Of a stretch of 64,000 nt of DNA, positions 1-14,500 are shown in pieces; position 1 is the stretch's first letter, and each line of letters opens with the position of its first letter. A program made the translations under genes and the position numbers. The notes beneath the pieces are model-generated. The model worked only from the letters and a program-made list of their open reading frames with translations. It made no database searches and had not been told where the DNA came from. The DNA comes from Plecoglossus altivelis. Its lineage: Eukaryota > Chordata > Actinopteri > Osmeriformes > Plecoglossidae. The DNA lies in NCBI GenBank assembly GCA_036571765.1, contig BROE01000013.1, positions 13,107,957 through 13,171,956 of the forward strand. The letters are read 5' to 3'.

Positions 1-72
1 CGGAGGTGCAGATTGCTCTGGGAAGGGTCTAACCACAGTCCCTGCTGGTCTCAGCGCATTCACATACTACCT
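1..72 (+). CDS. lgr4: lgr4 exon 1, 3' part
   Basis: Reads DCSGKGLTTVPAGLSAFTYY and matches the end of the LRR N-terminal cap of LGR4. The donor CT|GTAAGT starts at 73 and the exon ends in phase 2. The exon is cut by the window edge. Confidence 0.9.
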
Positions 73-2394
73 GTAAGTAAAATGTCACTAACATTTACAC
101 GGTCTTTGTGTTTACAAATTATGCATCTTGGCTTTTCCGGGTAAAATACTTAGGTCCATGAACAAACTCATGTTCTTGTTAGAAATACAGACAATGTTGG
201 CTACTCTTGTGTATTTTGCACGAAGATCCTACTAATCATAAATGGAAGCCCAACATTATCCATTGGCTTGGAGTGTGAATTTTAAATAATTGTTGGTAGG
301 CCATAGACTTCTTGCCGACTATCTTGCCGATGCAGCAAAATAAAACAGAAACAAAGTTGATGTGGTCTAATGTTGGTTGCCATGCCGGTTTTTGTAGTAT
401 CCCATTGTTCATACAATAACTTACCGTGATTGTAAAGGTCTGCTGGTATCTCATAATTGTGTCATTTGTTACTATAATTCACATGATGCTTATGGTTTAG
501 TTTGATTTTGGACACCATCCATGTCATCCTTGCGTCATCCTTGTCTGGGAAGATGCCTGGTGAGACCACAAGCACCCAAACCCTTAACTTTCCCTGCCTT
601 GGAAAAGCAGGTCTTGGCTCAACCACAAACACAACCGCACGCGTTCCCACAGCCTGCAGAGCTGTGCTCCAACATGTCCCCAAGGGAGGCCAAGGACTTG
701 TCTTTATTCAATTCTTAGTTTATCTAACAGAGCTTGTTTGCAACAAGTCTAGTGGGATGAGTGGCACTACATGTAACTTGGAAAAATATCATCCCCATCC
801 ACTAAGATTGGTTGCTAATGTTTGGCTTTTTGTACAAATGTTGGTGCAATAAATCCACCGTGCAGCTGGAACATCATTAGACAATGAAAGGGGATGTTAT
901 GTGCAAAACCTCCACCAGCAGTCATGCAGAAAGGATACATCTCTATAGACGTGGGTTGGACCCCAGCGGCCCTCCTAGGCAGCAGGACTCAATCAGAACT
1001 AGGGGGAAATGCCCTCAACCTGAATGATGTTTCCTATTGAACCCCTCACGCGGACCTGGAGCAAGAAGGGTTCGTAAACACAAAAGTAAACAAGTGCGTA
1101 TTCAGTTGGAAAATCTCTACAGGTCTTTGGAAAGATAGCATGTGGAGCCTGCCATGTTTGAGAGAGAGGAAGGGGAGCAGCGTGCTGGTTGATTATTACT
1201 CCATGGGCCTACAGTGAAGTGAAACTAATCCATCCCTCCTTCTGTGGCCTTAACTGTTTCACAATGCGTTAGTCAATCATCAGCTAGGTAACCCCTCCCA
1301 CTGTGTTAGAGGGCCTGTGTCTTGTGCACTACTTGGTCTGACGGAGCCAATGTGCTGAACTACCTGATGCAGAAGGAAGCAAACAGGACCTTGACAGGAT
1401 CAATCAGGACAGAAAAAAAAGATAGATACTTTGTATCTGTATTTTACAGAGCTTGTTTGCAACCAGTCTAGTGGGATGAGTGGCACTTCATGTAACTTGG
1501 AAAATATCCCCATCCACTAAGATTGGTTGCTTGTGTTTGGCTTTTTGTGTAAATGTTGGTGCAATACATCCACCATGTAGCTGGAACATCATTAGATAAT
1601 GAAAGAGGATGTTATGTGCAAAATATAGAGATGTTATGTGGAAAATATATTGATACTTCGCATCTATATTTTAGAATGAAATGACAGGAGTATTTATCAC
1701 ACCCATTTATTTGATTGTAAAACACCATCAGACTTGCTGGGATTGGTTTCGTTTTGATCTGTCAGTGTTTCAGTTTCAGAACATGGCAGTTTTCTAGAAT
1801 CTTCTTTGCAGTCTAGAATAGCTTGATGACCGGGAACGAACTGTGCGAACGTGATGGAACCGGGATTCTGGAGCAAACCAACAGAAATCCACAGGGGTGT
1901 TTTTTTGTTAAAACAACAAACAAAAACACATGCTAAAAACTTCAGTTCTAGAACATTGTTCCGGTAGTCATTTCAATTTCAACTTTCAGTTTGAGAATTC
2001 ACACTACATCATTTCCAATTCTTTCAAACATGTCCAAGTAAACATGTCCTCAGTAATTTTCTGTCCTTACCAGTGTCGTTACTTCTGACGAATAATTAAT
2101 AATATAGGCTAAATATTGAAATATTGGGTTTCAACCACACCATTGTCATTCAGTTGTTCTGAAGTCTGTTGTCTTAAAGTTGGTAGGGTAGTGAACCAGT
2201 TATCAAGCAGTGTGTTAGGTCAACATATTGTGCCATGTCGTTACAATAGAATGTGTGAAGCCTTCTGTCTTTCACTCTCTGTGCAAGGCCATCACTACTG
2301 CTTACTGACCGCTTTTCAGATCATAACTATGTGACAAATCCAGTTCACGCTCTTAGAGAGGCAGCCTTTCACATTCTCTCTCTCTCTTTCTCTC

Positions 2395-2428
<34 letters not shown>

Positions 2429-5400
2429 ACTTTCAAATTCCCTCACTCTCTCTCTTTGTCTCTCTCTTATTCTTTCTGTTACTGTGGAGGTTCTTTTCTT
2501 CCCTCTGTCTCCTGAACTCTTGCTGTCCCCTCCTCTCCCCGGGTCCTTTGTATGGAGATCATCGGCCGGGTTAGGGATCACCCTGGATTAACGAGACACA
2601 CAGCAGCTGTGTAGCCTCTCTCCTGTCAGGCTGCTTCAGAAGGAGAGGGGATACGGTATGGAGGGTGCAGGGATTCAGGCTAACGGTAGAAACCAGCGAA
2701 ACAAGCAGGACAGATATTCAAGCACCAACCTCTATAGAATGTTTCCTGAAAGAGCAGCTTGACATGCCTATGAGGTTAGTGATAAGGACCGGACTGATGG
2801 AGAGGAGCATGGAGACGGACACACACAGACACGCTTGCAGATAATGACAGAACCAGCTCCATCCTAGACAGCTGCCTTACTGGAACACTGCAGTCTCCGG
2901 AGGCCAGGGAATGATTCCCCAGAAGGTTGGCTTTGTTAGGGTACTTACTCCAGCCACTGCTCTTTCTCTCTCTACCACTACCTGCTTGCCATGACCGCAG
3001 CAACACAAGCACGGGTTGAGAGAGAGATGGAGGGAATTTTGGATGGATGGAGAGCCGTGGAGAGTAATGACAAGTCGGATTTTCTGAAGTGTATTGTTAG
3101 AAGTCTAGCAACCTGACATTGGGATTGGCATGGGATTTTGTGCTGCTCAAGATATGCGGCTATGCTGCACATAGGAAACGGAGAAGGGAGGTCCTCTTTT
3201 GTTTGGACAGTGCCTGAAGTGCTGTTTTAGCCCCATGCATTGGTCCTGTGGCAAAATGGGGGGGGAGGACAGGGGCGGGACGGCAGGACGGGGTTACTGT
3301 GGAGGGATGTTGGGTTTGTGTGATTGCGGGGGCTACCCGTTGGTGTTTGTCCATGAAGTCATTCCTGGCAGCTGAAATGGAAGCAGGCGTGCCTGAGGGA
3401 AACAGGTGAGGACAGAGAAGCTGGGGGGCCTGGAAGAGAAAAAGGGGCCCCTCAACTCAGCAGCAAACTAACCCCCCCCCCACCTCCCCCCCTGTCCTGC
3501 CTTGTCCCCCTACCCCAGTCCTTTAATGTAGCTATGGCTCTTGCTGGTATCCTCACTCAGGATATGATGAGTGACATAAGACGGAGCCCCCCCAGAGCCA
3601 GGAGTGTGCACACTGGTGGCATGTGCACACCCTCGCATATGCGTGCACAGGTGGGGGTGTGAGAGTGTGGCCCACGTCTCAATTGAAGCCCTTTCATAGC
3701 GTGAATAAGCACAAGTTGGGACTTGGAAGGGTAGCCACAGGCGAAGGGAGGGGGCATAGAAAAGGGAGGAGGGGGGCTAATGGTCTTTCACTCCAGTGGT
3801 CTAGCTAGCATACTTACCATTGGTGCCCTCTATCCATCTTATGCTGAATGACACTTTTGTTCGTGGTCAGTAGAGGTGAAAGAAGCCAGTCAGTTCCCGC
3901 TCACAAACAGGATGACTGCTGGATGGGAGAATGTTTAGCCTACCTCTTTCTCCCTCTCTCTTTCCCCCTTTTTCTCTCGCTCACTGTTCCCCCTTCTCTT
4001 TTTCTCTTTCTCTTCCTCCTTCTCTTCTGTATTTGGCGTTCTTTGTGATTAACAAAAACCGACTTTGAAACAAATGAATTTGACAGTAAACACAGGTGCA
4101 AAGTCCTCACTGAACAACAACAAAGTTGTTCACTTCAACCCTAACTGTCATATTAACGTCCTCTCACTCTTCACAATTGCTCACTATTTTGATACAGACG
4201 CGCTAGCTGACCAGGATGGTTGTTTGCGCTCCAGCTATGTGGGTCAGGTGGCCCTATTACCCAAGTGGTAAATACTTCACCCCCTGTGTACTCACAGAGC
4301 AGAGCCCCCAGCACCCACACACAACAACAACCCAGCCACCCAGCCAGCCAGCCAGCCAGCCAACACACCCAGCCAGCCAGCCAGCCAGCACACACCCAGC
4401 CAGCCAGTCAGCACACACCCAGCCAGCCAGCCAGCCAGCCAGCACACCCCCAGCCAGCCAGCCAGCACACACCCAGCCAACCACCCAGCTAGCACACACC
4501 CAGCCTGCCAGAACACACACACACACTCCCAGCCAGCCAGCCAGCACTCATCTGGCTACGCAGCCAGCCAGCCAGCCATCCAGCTGTCTGTATGCCTGCT
4601 CCTTTCCAGTGTAGACCCACCTCTAAAGTCCTTAACTTTGTCACCTCACTAGTCCATAATAAACGACAGAGACCGTCTCCTGAGCAGCAGTCCTGTTAGT
4701 CATACTCCTGCTGACTCATTCATGGATCACACACCTAAGCACAAATAACAGGATTCCAGTCAATTGTTAGTCTGACCAGAGGACTGCTCCATAAAGGAAG
4801 ATTTTCTGGACTTTGTTTGCGCTGTAGTGAATAATCAAGTCCTTCAACTTTCGATTTGTTCCATCCCTGAAAGACAATGTGTCTACACAAGCATGAGAAA
4901 TGGCTGTTTTCACCCCTGCCTCAGTGGCCCGTTCTTCATTGCCCTCGGATCGCCACCGACGAGGGAGGCCCAGTCCGCTACAACTCTGCTTCTCTCCCTC
5001 CGCCAGCCTTATCTGGCCCCGTCATCCTGTCAATTCTGGCTGTTCTTGCTGTTCTTGGCACGCTAGTTTCCTCTCCCTTATGACTGTGGTGCGAGTGTCC
5101 TACCCACCCACATACACACATACCACAAACACACACACACTTTATACACACTAACCTCTGATGTATGCCCCTGTGGCTGTGCTGTGGCTTTGGTCAGGAC
5201 CTCATCTGGTCTGTGGACTAACAGCAGCAGCCTGTATAATTGTGAGGGAACGTTGCCCCTGGCTGAGATTCTAACCAGGTTCCTAACCAACCAAGGCCCT
5301 CCAGGGAGCCACTCTCCAGATAGCATGGCTCCCTGTCATACCACACACTTACACTGTGTTGTCTTACTTGCCAAGTTTGTTGCCTGAAGAGGCACATTTA

Positions 5401-6574
5401 ATTACGATTGATACATAGTTGATCATGTTGCCGAGGACACCCGGGTACTGATTGTTCTCAAATAAACGAACTGTGGTAAGCGTTTTGTGGTGCGGAACTG
5501 CTCGTGTTTCATGTGTAGAGGAGTGTGGGTTCCTCGGGGTTTCAGCCAGCCAGTTGTAGCAGAGCGAGGGATTGAGATCAGCTCAGGACTGGCAGACGGC
5601 ACTCCAGAAGAGTCTGAAGAAGGGCTCTGTCGAGACTTGATGGAATCCTCTTCCTGACGCTTGTTTTTCTCTCCCTCCAGTGACTAATGTTTAGCAGTAA
5701 ACTGATGTCATTTTGATACATTCTCCATACTTAGTTGGGAAAGGGAAGGTTTTCTTTTAGGGTCTGAGGAATCGATACAGTGTTTTATTTGGTCAAATGA
5801 GGATGCAGAAAATGGACTCTGCAGTCATACTTTACCAGTTTACCATAGCTGCGTTTGAAAGGGTCCCTCAGAACAGGGGTTGACAGGCAGGAATGGTCCT
5901 GAGGAGACACGTCGTTTTCCCCCTGGTCTCCCTCTCGTGTCCAACTGGTCCCCCCTTGGTCTTCCCCTCTCTGAACACACGGTCTCTCCTTAGTCTCTCT
6001 CTCTGGTCTCCTCTGTCTGTCCACAGAGTGTCTCCTGAGCGCCCCCAGCCCTAGCCCTGTCCATCTAACTCTAGCCCTCGCTCTTAGCCTGCAGCCAACA
6101 GGCTGTGAAAGATGCTCTGTGGTGCGGGTGGACATGTGAGGGTACTGTCAACACGTCTCAATGTATCCATGGGACCACCAACAGTGCCATCCACACACCG
6201 GCAGTCTGCTAAGCCTCACCAGGGGAGCTGGCAGAGAGATAAAGAAAGAGAGAGAGAGAGAGAGCTTGGGAGGGAGGGAGGGAAGGAGGGAGGGAAGGAA
6301 GGGGGAGGCTGGATCAAGGAGTCTTGCACCATTGTAAAGAGAGCTATAAGGTAATTGAATGCGCCAGATGGTAAAGGGAGATAGCAGAGGGCTTATATTG
6401 AGGACCTATCTTTGTGGATGGATGGATGTGTTCCCTGCGTTTCTGATCCGTATATGTTCTGTGTGTGTGTGTGTGTGTGTGTGTATGGGGGGTTGTAGTG
6501 ACCAAACAGGAGCAAAATGATCCTCTGTGGGTTAGGTCTGAACCACATGCGCACACACGCACGCACGCATGCAT

Positions 6575-6651
<77 letters not shown>

Positions 6652-9511
6652 TCTGGAGAGGTCTGGCAGTGAAATCCAAGATGACTTTTCTGTTTAGGAG
6701 GGAGTTTCGCCTCATTAAGGGACCAAGGATGTTTTTTCAGCCCTGTTGTGCTCCATCTCCACATCTGGTGTCTACGGGCTCCACTTTGAAGCTGGTGAAT
6801 GGATTCCTAATCAAGATGGCCGGCCAGAGTTAAAAGCTTGTCTCTGTTGAGTTGTAGCTCCTCTCATAGGACCTGACAATGGATGGATTTAACTGGTGTC
6901 AGTCTTTTCTGCTGATGTTTTTTTATCCCTGCCCTCTCTAATGAAGACAAACCAACTCAGTTATACAATAATATTATCTGCGATATTCCTTTGACTGCTT
7001 TCATTTGACTCCCGTATATCCTTAGTTGCAAATGCGTTTCTTAATATTTGATACGTAGTTTTAGTTTGCTAAAAAGGGCCTTTGGCTGTAAAGTTATAGG
7101 ATATTGCAGGTGTTGTTGTGTTGTGGAACATTTCTTATTATCACCCTGCTAATCTCTCTCTGTACTTGATATCTAGAGTCACATATTAGTTGGCTGGTGT
7201 CCTATGAGCGCATACCTGTCATGCTGCTACATGTCTGTGTTTCCTGAGGCTCAGAGAGAGCGCCAGACTCCCCTGGGCCTAGCTCCTACAAAGAAGAAGG
7301 AACAAATACCCATGAAGAGGTCCTTGGTTGCCTCCATGGGGGAATCCTTTCTTTAAACAAAAGTTTAGGTATTACTTCTTCAGCCCTAATAAAGGGGTGC
7401 ACTTCTTAAGAATCACATTAACATGATTGTTTATCAAGGATGGTGTCCTTCTCTCACTTTATGATAGTATGGACTAATGTCAGAAAGGCCAGTCCAAAAT
7501 GGCCCCAACATGATCTCCCTCCTGCCAAAAATGAACTGGGTTGAATGCCATCGTTACTGCTTAAAGACTATCGTCTCTCACCTGGAATTCAAAATGGTGT
7601 TTATGTAATCAACATCACGATGAACGAGCTTGCGGTTTAACGCGGTTTACGAGCTGACGGCGCACAACCGCCGTCCGCACGGTCGCGTTCGATACGATCG
7701 AACCCTCCGAAGTGTTTTTGGAACGACCGACGTCCAGTCTCATCCTATAATCTCACTCGCCTTTCTCTTTTGCAGAGACATCAGCATGAACAACATCACA
7801 GAGCTCCCGGCCTTCGTCTTCAAAAACCTTCCCTACCTGGAGGAGCTGTGAGTACACCCGCCTGTTTCCCCGCTACTTCCTGAGAGAGCGGCCTGAGCAG
7901 CCTCACCGGGCGACGCTTGGTTTCACCAGCAGAGTGACTTTCCCAGCTCCGCGTCTCCCGCAGCAGCGAGCTGCTGACAGCCTCAGAAAGGCCGCTTATC
8001 AACGAGGCGGTCGCGTTTGACACTCTGCGTGTTTTCCACATGCGTTCACGATGCATACCGCTGTTGGAAATGTTTTTTTAGGAATTAAGCCGGGTGGTAA
8101 AATCACATCCCTGAAGGCTCCATTCAGCGTCCCTATCTAATCTGCCTGTGTGTTTGTCATTTCTTTACTCTTTAAATATCCCCTCTGTCTGGCTCAGCTG
8201 GTAGATAAGATCTGTCTAGCTGATATCAGGTAACATACCCTGAGAATTCAGAATGACCAGCAGTGAACACGTTGGGCTCCGAGGGTTGAAAGCTCTTTGT
8301 GGCGGTTTGTGTTTTCTTCCCTTTTTTGAAGCGTGCGTACATCTTTCAGCCAGGCCAGTCTTAGCTTTCCTTAGTCCTTTACAAACACTACTCAGTCTGC
8401 TTTGTCGAAGGGCAATTTACTTTTCATCGCATTGTGCAGAGGAATGCACAAGGCAGGAAGGAAGGAGGCAAAACAATGGTTTCCATGACAACTGGGGATA
8501 TAAAAAACGCAGTCTAGCTACACTCTTACTGCTCCATGTTACCTTTCCCCTGACACAGGGGCCCTCTTAGGCAGACCTGCCATGTGTAGTGTAGACTAGG
8601 TAGCTCACCTGAAGCAGGCACGGGAAGTATGTGAATGGGGTTGAGTATCCCTTAGACTTCCATTCTTATTATCCCACTGTGTGAACGTTAAATAACCAGG
8701 TATTTGGTCGTATTTTCAACGAGTGTTTGCCCAGACTCCTGCCGTGAAGCTATTCACTCCATTTTCTAGAACCAACAGAATACTCAGGGTCTCTCACGGC
8801 GTTCCGGAACACCTGTGACTGACAGGTGCCCTGGGTTCACTGATTGTTTGTTTAACCTCCGAGTGGAACAAGGCCTCAGGTGGATCAGGCTGAGGGATGT
8901 GTAGAAGGCTGCTCTGTGCCCACAGGCCTGCTAGGACCCTCCCCGTGTCTCTCCACGGCCACTCAGGGAGAGGGAGAGGGGGGGGAGCATGAGTTGAGAC
9001 AGTTGGAGAGGAAGGGAGTTTTCCGTCATATAAACTCTCCAGTTTTGTCACTAATTACATTTTGGCGTTCAAGGTCTCCCTATGCCTGTGGGGGACTCTC
9101 TCTCCTGCCTCAGTGACACATAGGGGAAACGTCAGTGGGGCTACTACAGTTGTCAGCGTATGTTCATATTAGGTCGAGGATCTGGCACTGCGGCTGTCAA
9201 TCATTTCTGTCCACCTCCTTGTGCTTTCGACACTCACCTGTCATTTGTATACACTATCAGCTATATATATATAGTTAGTACGTGTGTGTATATGTGTTTG
9301 CGTGTATGTGTGTGTAAATATGTACCGGCAATAAACAAATAAAGAGCCTCCTTCCTGTTGCTGTTCTTCCGAAGGCGGAGGCCTCTGGTGACTTGGCCAG
9401 AGGGTGTAGCAGCATGTCTAAGGGGGTGTTTGGAGAGAGGAGAAGGATTGAGTCTTTCCTCAACAAGACTAAGCACATTCTTCCTCTCAGCATAGCCTTG
9501 GGGGGTAGGTG

Positions 9512-9545
<34 letters not shown>

Positions 9546-10607
9546 CTTGCGCATGTTGAGAGAAAGGGAGTGGGCGGACTAGGACTTCACTGACATGAAG
9601 GATGTCTTAGCAATTTGTTGCCAGGTTTGTGTGTGGTACGTTGAGGTCATAGACAGGGCCCTGTGCTTTGAGGTTACAGGAGTGTTTGCCGGTTTAAGTC
9701 AAAATACACGCAATATTGAAAGCTAGTTTGTCAATTGACATTGATGATATCATCATTCTATACAAACGCATTGTCAACCACAACGTAACCAAAGGTAACT
9801 AAATGCGACGTGGATTTGGGAGGGTTGGCCGGGAAAAAGCACCATCCTTGTAGGACGTAACTACTGCTGGGAGGTAATCACCGTTGGTCTCACTGGGGGC
9901 CAAGTCAAGTCTAGGGAGAGATAAGCAGAGAGACACAGCGTTTCTCTCTCTGACAGCCATAAAGGGTTTCACATCCTAATTGAACAATTATGGTCAACCA
10001 CTACAACCATGCATCATGTAAACTGTGCGATCGCAGTCTTGGATGCTTGGGCTACAGCTTGCAGCACGCTGTACCAAGCTGTTTCTGCCATTTTTTCTGG
10101 AAGTTACTAATGGCTGTGTTCTATTGGTTCCATCCCTCTCCAGCACTGGAAACCAGATTATTTATATTTAGCAGAGTTTAAGATGACCTCATCCCCCCCC
10201 CCACACACACACATCCATACTTTGCACAATCTTTACAGTGTGTGTATGTAGGTTAGAATGTTCTGGAAAGCTTTTACCTCCTGTGGAGATCCTGGGTTGG
10301 ACTAAACCAGGTCAGGGTTTAAGTGTGAAGTGGAGGGATCTGTGCGTGAGGTTGGTTGTAGATGAGGGCTGGGGGTTGTTGAATCAGTCCTAGGTACCTT
10401 GGATCGTTCCTCAAACACCTCCTGGCTTTCAGGCTGACACCTTGCAGCTTGGGGTTCAGAGAGGGGTGTGGGGGGCTGCTTGGGGCTCGGCTGACTGTGA
10501 CAGCTTGGCTTCTGGACTCCAGTTACATGGTGATAAATCACCTGCTAATCTCTCTAGACCTGATATGGAGTCCAACTATGTCTCCAGCTCAGCTTGGCCC
10601 AGCTACC

Positions 10608-10678
<71 letters not shown>

Positions 10679-11482
10679 GTCTTTCTTTTTCTCTATATCT
10701 GTCTCTTACCTTATCTCCTCTCACTCACACACGTCTATTGAACACACAGTCGCTATACAGACACAGCCCCCCACCCCCCCTCTCTGTCTCTCTCTCTCTC
10801 TCTTGCGCCGTTCTCATTCACACCAGTTATTTAACATTCACAATCAGGTCGAACTTGCAGTCAGGCTGACTTGTGCATTGAAACTAAGTAGATGCTACAA
10901 CCTCCTATCGCATTCACCCCATACTGGCAAACTCTCTTCAAAAATAGTGCCAGGAGAAGTAGCGCTCACACTGCTTATGCCAGCGGCTTTCCAGGGAGGG
11001 AGTTGGAAAGGCCCAGGGGAGGGGGGGGGGGAAGGGGGTTAGAAGAGGAGTATAGCTTGTTTGAGAAGGGGGTAAATAGGATGGTGGTGGTGGTGGTGGG
11101 GTGGAGCCAGTCGTAACATGTCCAGGGTGTCATATGAAGTGACAACAGGCCATCTCACTTACACGTCCCTAAGTGTCACTCTGGGCCTGATTCCACTGAC
11201 CTCCTCCAGTTAAGTGTTGGTCTTCTAATGGTCACTGATATTTCGAATATTTGACCCAATGATGAAGCACACTCAACGTCTACCAGCCAACCACGTTGCA
11301 CCATTTTGAAACGTTTCTCAATGTTATTCTAATCTCTTTCTTGCTCTCTTTCTTTTTGCTCTGTCTATCTCAGGCGGCTGGCAGGAAATGATCTCTCCTT
11401 CATCCACCCTGAAGCGCTGTCTGGACTCCACCAGCTTAAAGTCCTGTAAGTTAAGTTTTCATTGCATGGTGCATGCTCACAT

Positions 11483-11523
<41 letters not shown>

Positions 11524-14500
11524 CATATAAGGCCATGCCCTTTCTGTCTTTGCATTGAGTCAAAAGTCCAAAGTCCTGTGGGCCTGCCTGGGCCTCAACC
11601 CACTCTAACACACACACACACACACACACACAAAGACACACATTCACGAACGCACACACTTCCTACTGTTGTTTACCAGTTCAGATCCAGTATTTCTTCG
11701 CTGTCGTAAATCAGAGAGCAGTAAATCAGAGTGTGGTAAATCAATGACAGAGACTCAGGAGAGCAGGTGAGACAGGCCAGTCTTCTCCTGAGAGTGTGAG
11801 TGTTCAGGTTGTGTTGTGTTGTGTTGTGTTGTGTTGTGTGTGTGTGTGTGTGTGGTGCTGCAGCACACAGCAGGTGGTGGTATAGCAGTCAGGAAGCTGA
11901 AAGGCCAGGGGCCCAGGGTCCACTAGTACGACAGAGAGCTGATAGAGGAAGAGAGATCAACTATCACTGCTATTTGCACTTGAGTGCAGACTGTAGGATT
12001 CACACGTTGACTGATATTTGACATTGTCACATACGCTCACACGCTGTTCCTATTCATGTTCCCCCACATTGTTTATACTGTTACCAAATAGTCATCTTTG
12101 CCAAGCTGCCCTTTTCCAATACCATGGATATTCTCATTCTCAGAGTCTCATCTCCACATACTGCAATATGTAAATCATTGTACTACTGTACACACTTGGA
12201 TTCTGCCCGTCCTGTAATACTGTATAGACCAGTAACACCATGAGGACCAGCAACACCATGGAGACCAGTGACATCATAGATACCAATAACACCTTGGAGA
12301 CAGGCAACACCATAGAGACCAGTGTTACTGCACCAGTAGATGAATGTAGTAGTGAATGTTCTGCGGTCAGGTTCCTCATTTGTTTTCCATTCCTCAGCAT
12401 GTTACAGAACAATCAGCTGAGAACAGTTCCCAGTGCAGCTCTGAAGAACCTCCACGCCCTCCAGTCTCTGTGAGTTTCAACCCCCCCCTGTCTCCTCTGC
12501 TGTCTCTTCGACTGTCTATCTGCCTGCCTGCCTGCCTGCCTGGGTCTACTGTAGGACCTGGTCCCCCCTCTCTAAGGAAGACAGAATCTATCTGGAAGGT
12601 TGAGCTGCAGAGACTCTCTGGAAATCCAGTTCTCCATTATCACCTCACAGATCCTCCTTTTTTTTTTTCTTTCCATGCCCATGGTTTTCCCTTCTCTCTC
12701 TCTCACTCTCTCTCTCATTCTTCCTCTCTTTCTCTCTCTCTCATTCTCTCTCTCTGATTTTCTCGCTCTGATTCTCTTGCTCTGATTCTCTCTGATTCTC
12801 TCTCTGTCTTGCACACTCGGTCTTTCTCTCTCCCTTTTTTCTACAGATGTTTTTTTCTTTTCTTCCTCCAAGGGGTTAAAGTCTGAAGCTGAAGTAATGC
12901 ATTTTGGCAGAGCAGGGTTTGTCTGAAACCTCTGAGAACAAGATGTCAATCAGCAGACCTTGCTTCTTCCAACACAGACTCCTAGGGAATGTAGAGGGAG
13001 AGAGAGAAATAGAGATAGAGGTGGAGTGAGAGAAAAATAGATGGAGGTGGAGTGAGAGAACATTGGGAACTTGGTTTGAGGTTGTGGAATTAAGAGGAGG
13101 ATCTGACAACACAGTAGGCTGGCAAGTCGGGATGGAGTTAGAGTTGGATAGTTGGTGGATAGGTGCTTTGTGCTCAAAGACGCAGGTGCAGTTTCAGAGG
13201 TGCACTAGGATCAGGAGGGACATAGCTTTTCTGCCACGACTCAGGAAACAATCTATGATTGTTTCATGGTCAACACATTGTGGAATAGAACTGTTGTGTG
13301 TAATCAATCGGTGATATAAGGAGATAAGGAGTCCCTTGTCCCTTATTCCTCAACGTAATCTTTCCCTCTTCCCTCCCTCCGTCCTCAGACGTCTGGACGC
13401 CAACCACATCACTGCGGTTCCTGAGGACAGCTTCGAGGGTCTGCAGCAGCTGCGTCACCTCTGGTTGGACGACAACAACCTCACGGAGGTCCCGGTTGAC
13501 TCTCTGAGGCACCAGGCCAACCTCCAGGCCCTGACCTTGGCCCTCAACCGCATCCCTGTCATCCCTGACCACGCCTTCGCCAACCTCAGTAGTCTGGTGG
13601 TGCTGTGAGTACAGCCTCCCCCCTTCCCGACTGCCTCCTTTCAGTGGCTCCGAATGACGTGTTCCAATAAACAAAGCAGGAGCTGCAGCGTCTGTGTTCT
13701 TGGTCGACTGTGGTGCCGACTGCGGCTATGCTAGTATCTGACAGAGACAACCCACCCTGCTCCTCTCTTCCTCCCAACCAGATGAGTTATCAGTTAAATA
13801 GATCAGCGCACGTCTGAAGTCTGAAGCCATCGCTTACTCTTCGACGCGCGCGCGCGCGCGCATGCGTAGACGGGCGAATGGCAGTGCTCGCGGGCCTCAT
13901 TTGCAGGAAAAGAGGACAAACCTGTGTCCCCAGTGGGCAGTAAGGAAAACAGGAAGAGGAGACTATGAATCCATCAGGCGTAGACAGACCTGAGTAGACG
14001 AGAGCTGAGCTCACGCTGACAGCTGATTTAGTGATCACAGCTCAGTGCTGTCCCTGATAGCTCCACAGGACCCTGGCCTTACCTTGTGAAGAGACTGAAT
14101 GAGTTTTCCTGTCAGACAGGGAGCCTGGGGGATGTGGAAGTGCTGTGTTGTTCATCCACAGTGTATTGGACGCCATGCGGTGAATGGAAAAGTTGGTTTT
14201 ATAGTGTGTGTGTGTGTGTTTGAGTGTGTATTCTTCTGCTTGGAAACATCTCAAACCTAAGGTGTCCTGTCTGATATATAGCATATGTGTGAAGGCAGAG
14301 ATGAAGAAGAATGCCTTGTTGCTTTTCAGGCATCTTCACAACAACAGGATTGTTGAGATTGGAGAGAACTGCTTCACTGGGCTGGAGAACCTGGAGACCC
14401 TGTAAGTTCACGCTGTAACGTGCAACTATGTACTGCTCCCCTTACCCCACTCCCTCACTATCCCACTCTCCCACTCCCTCACTATCCCACTGTCCCACTC

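Larger units (their letters stand above)
73..7775 (+). other. lgr4: lgr4 intron 1 (non-coding)
   Basis: No exon-like sequence could be supported. It holds a duplicated 180-bp segment (727-909 and 1446-1623), a CT tract at 2376-2466, CCAG-type repeats at 4318-4590, GGGA repeats near 6250-6305, a GT tract at 6460-6484, a long CA tract near 6575-6648, and a CpG-dense block at 7617-7733 just before exon 2. Reading frames inside the repeats are by-products of simple sequence. Confidence 0.8.

Noticed and set aside
4171..4614. Overlapping open frames of 68-132 codons on both strands
   Set aside because: All are generated by CCAG/CACAC repeats in lgr4 intron 1.
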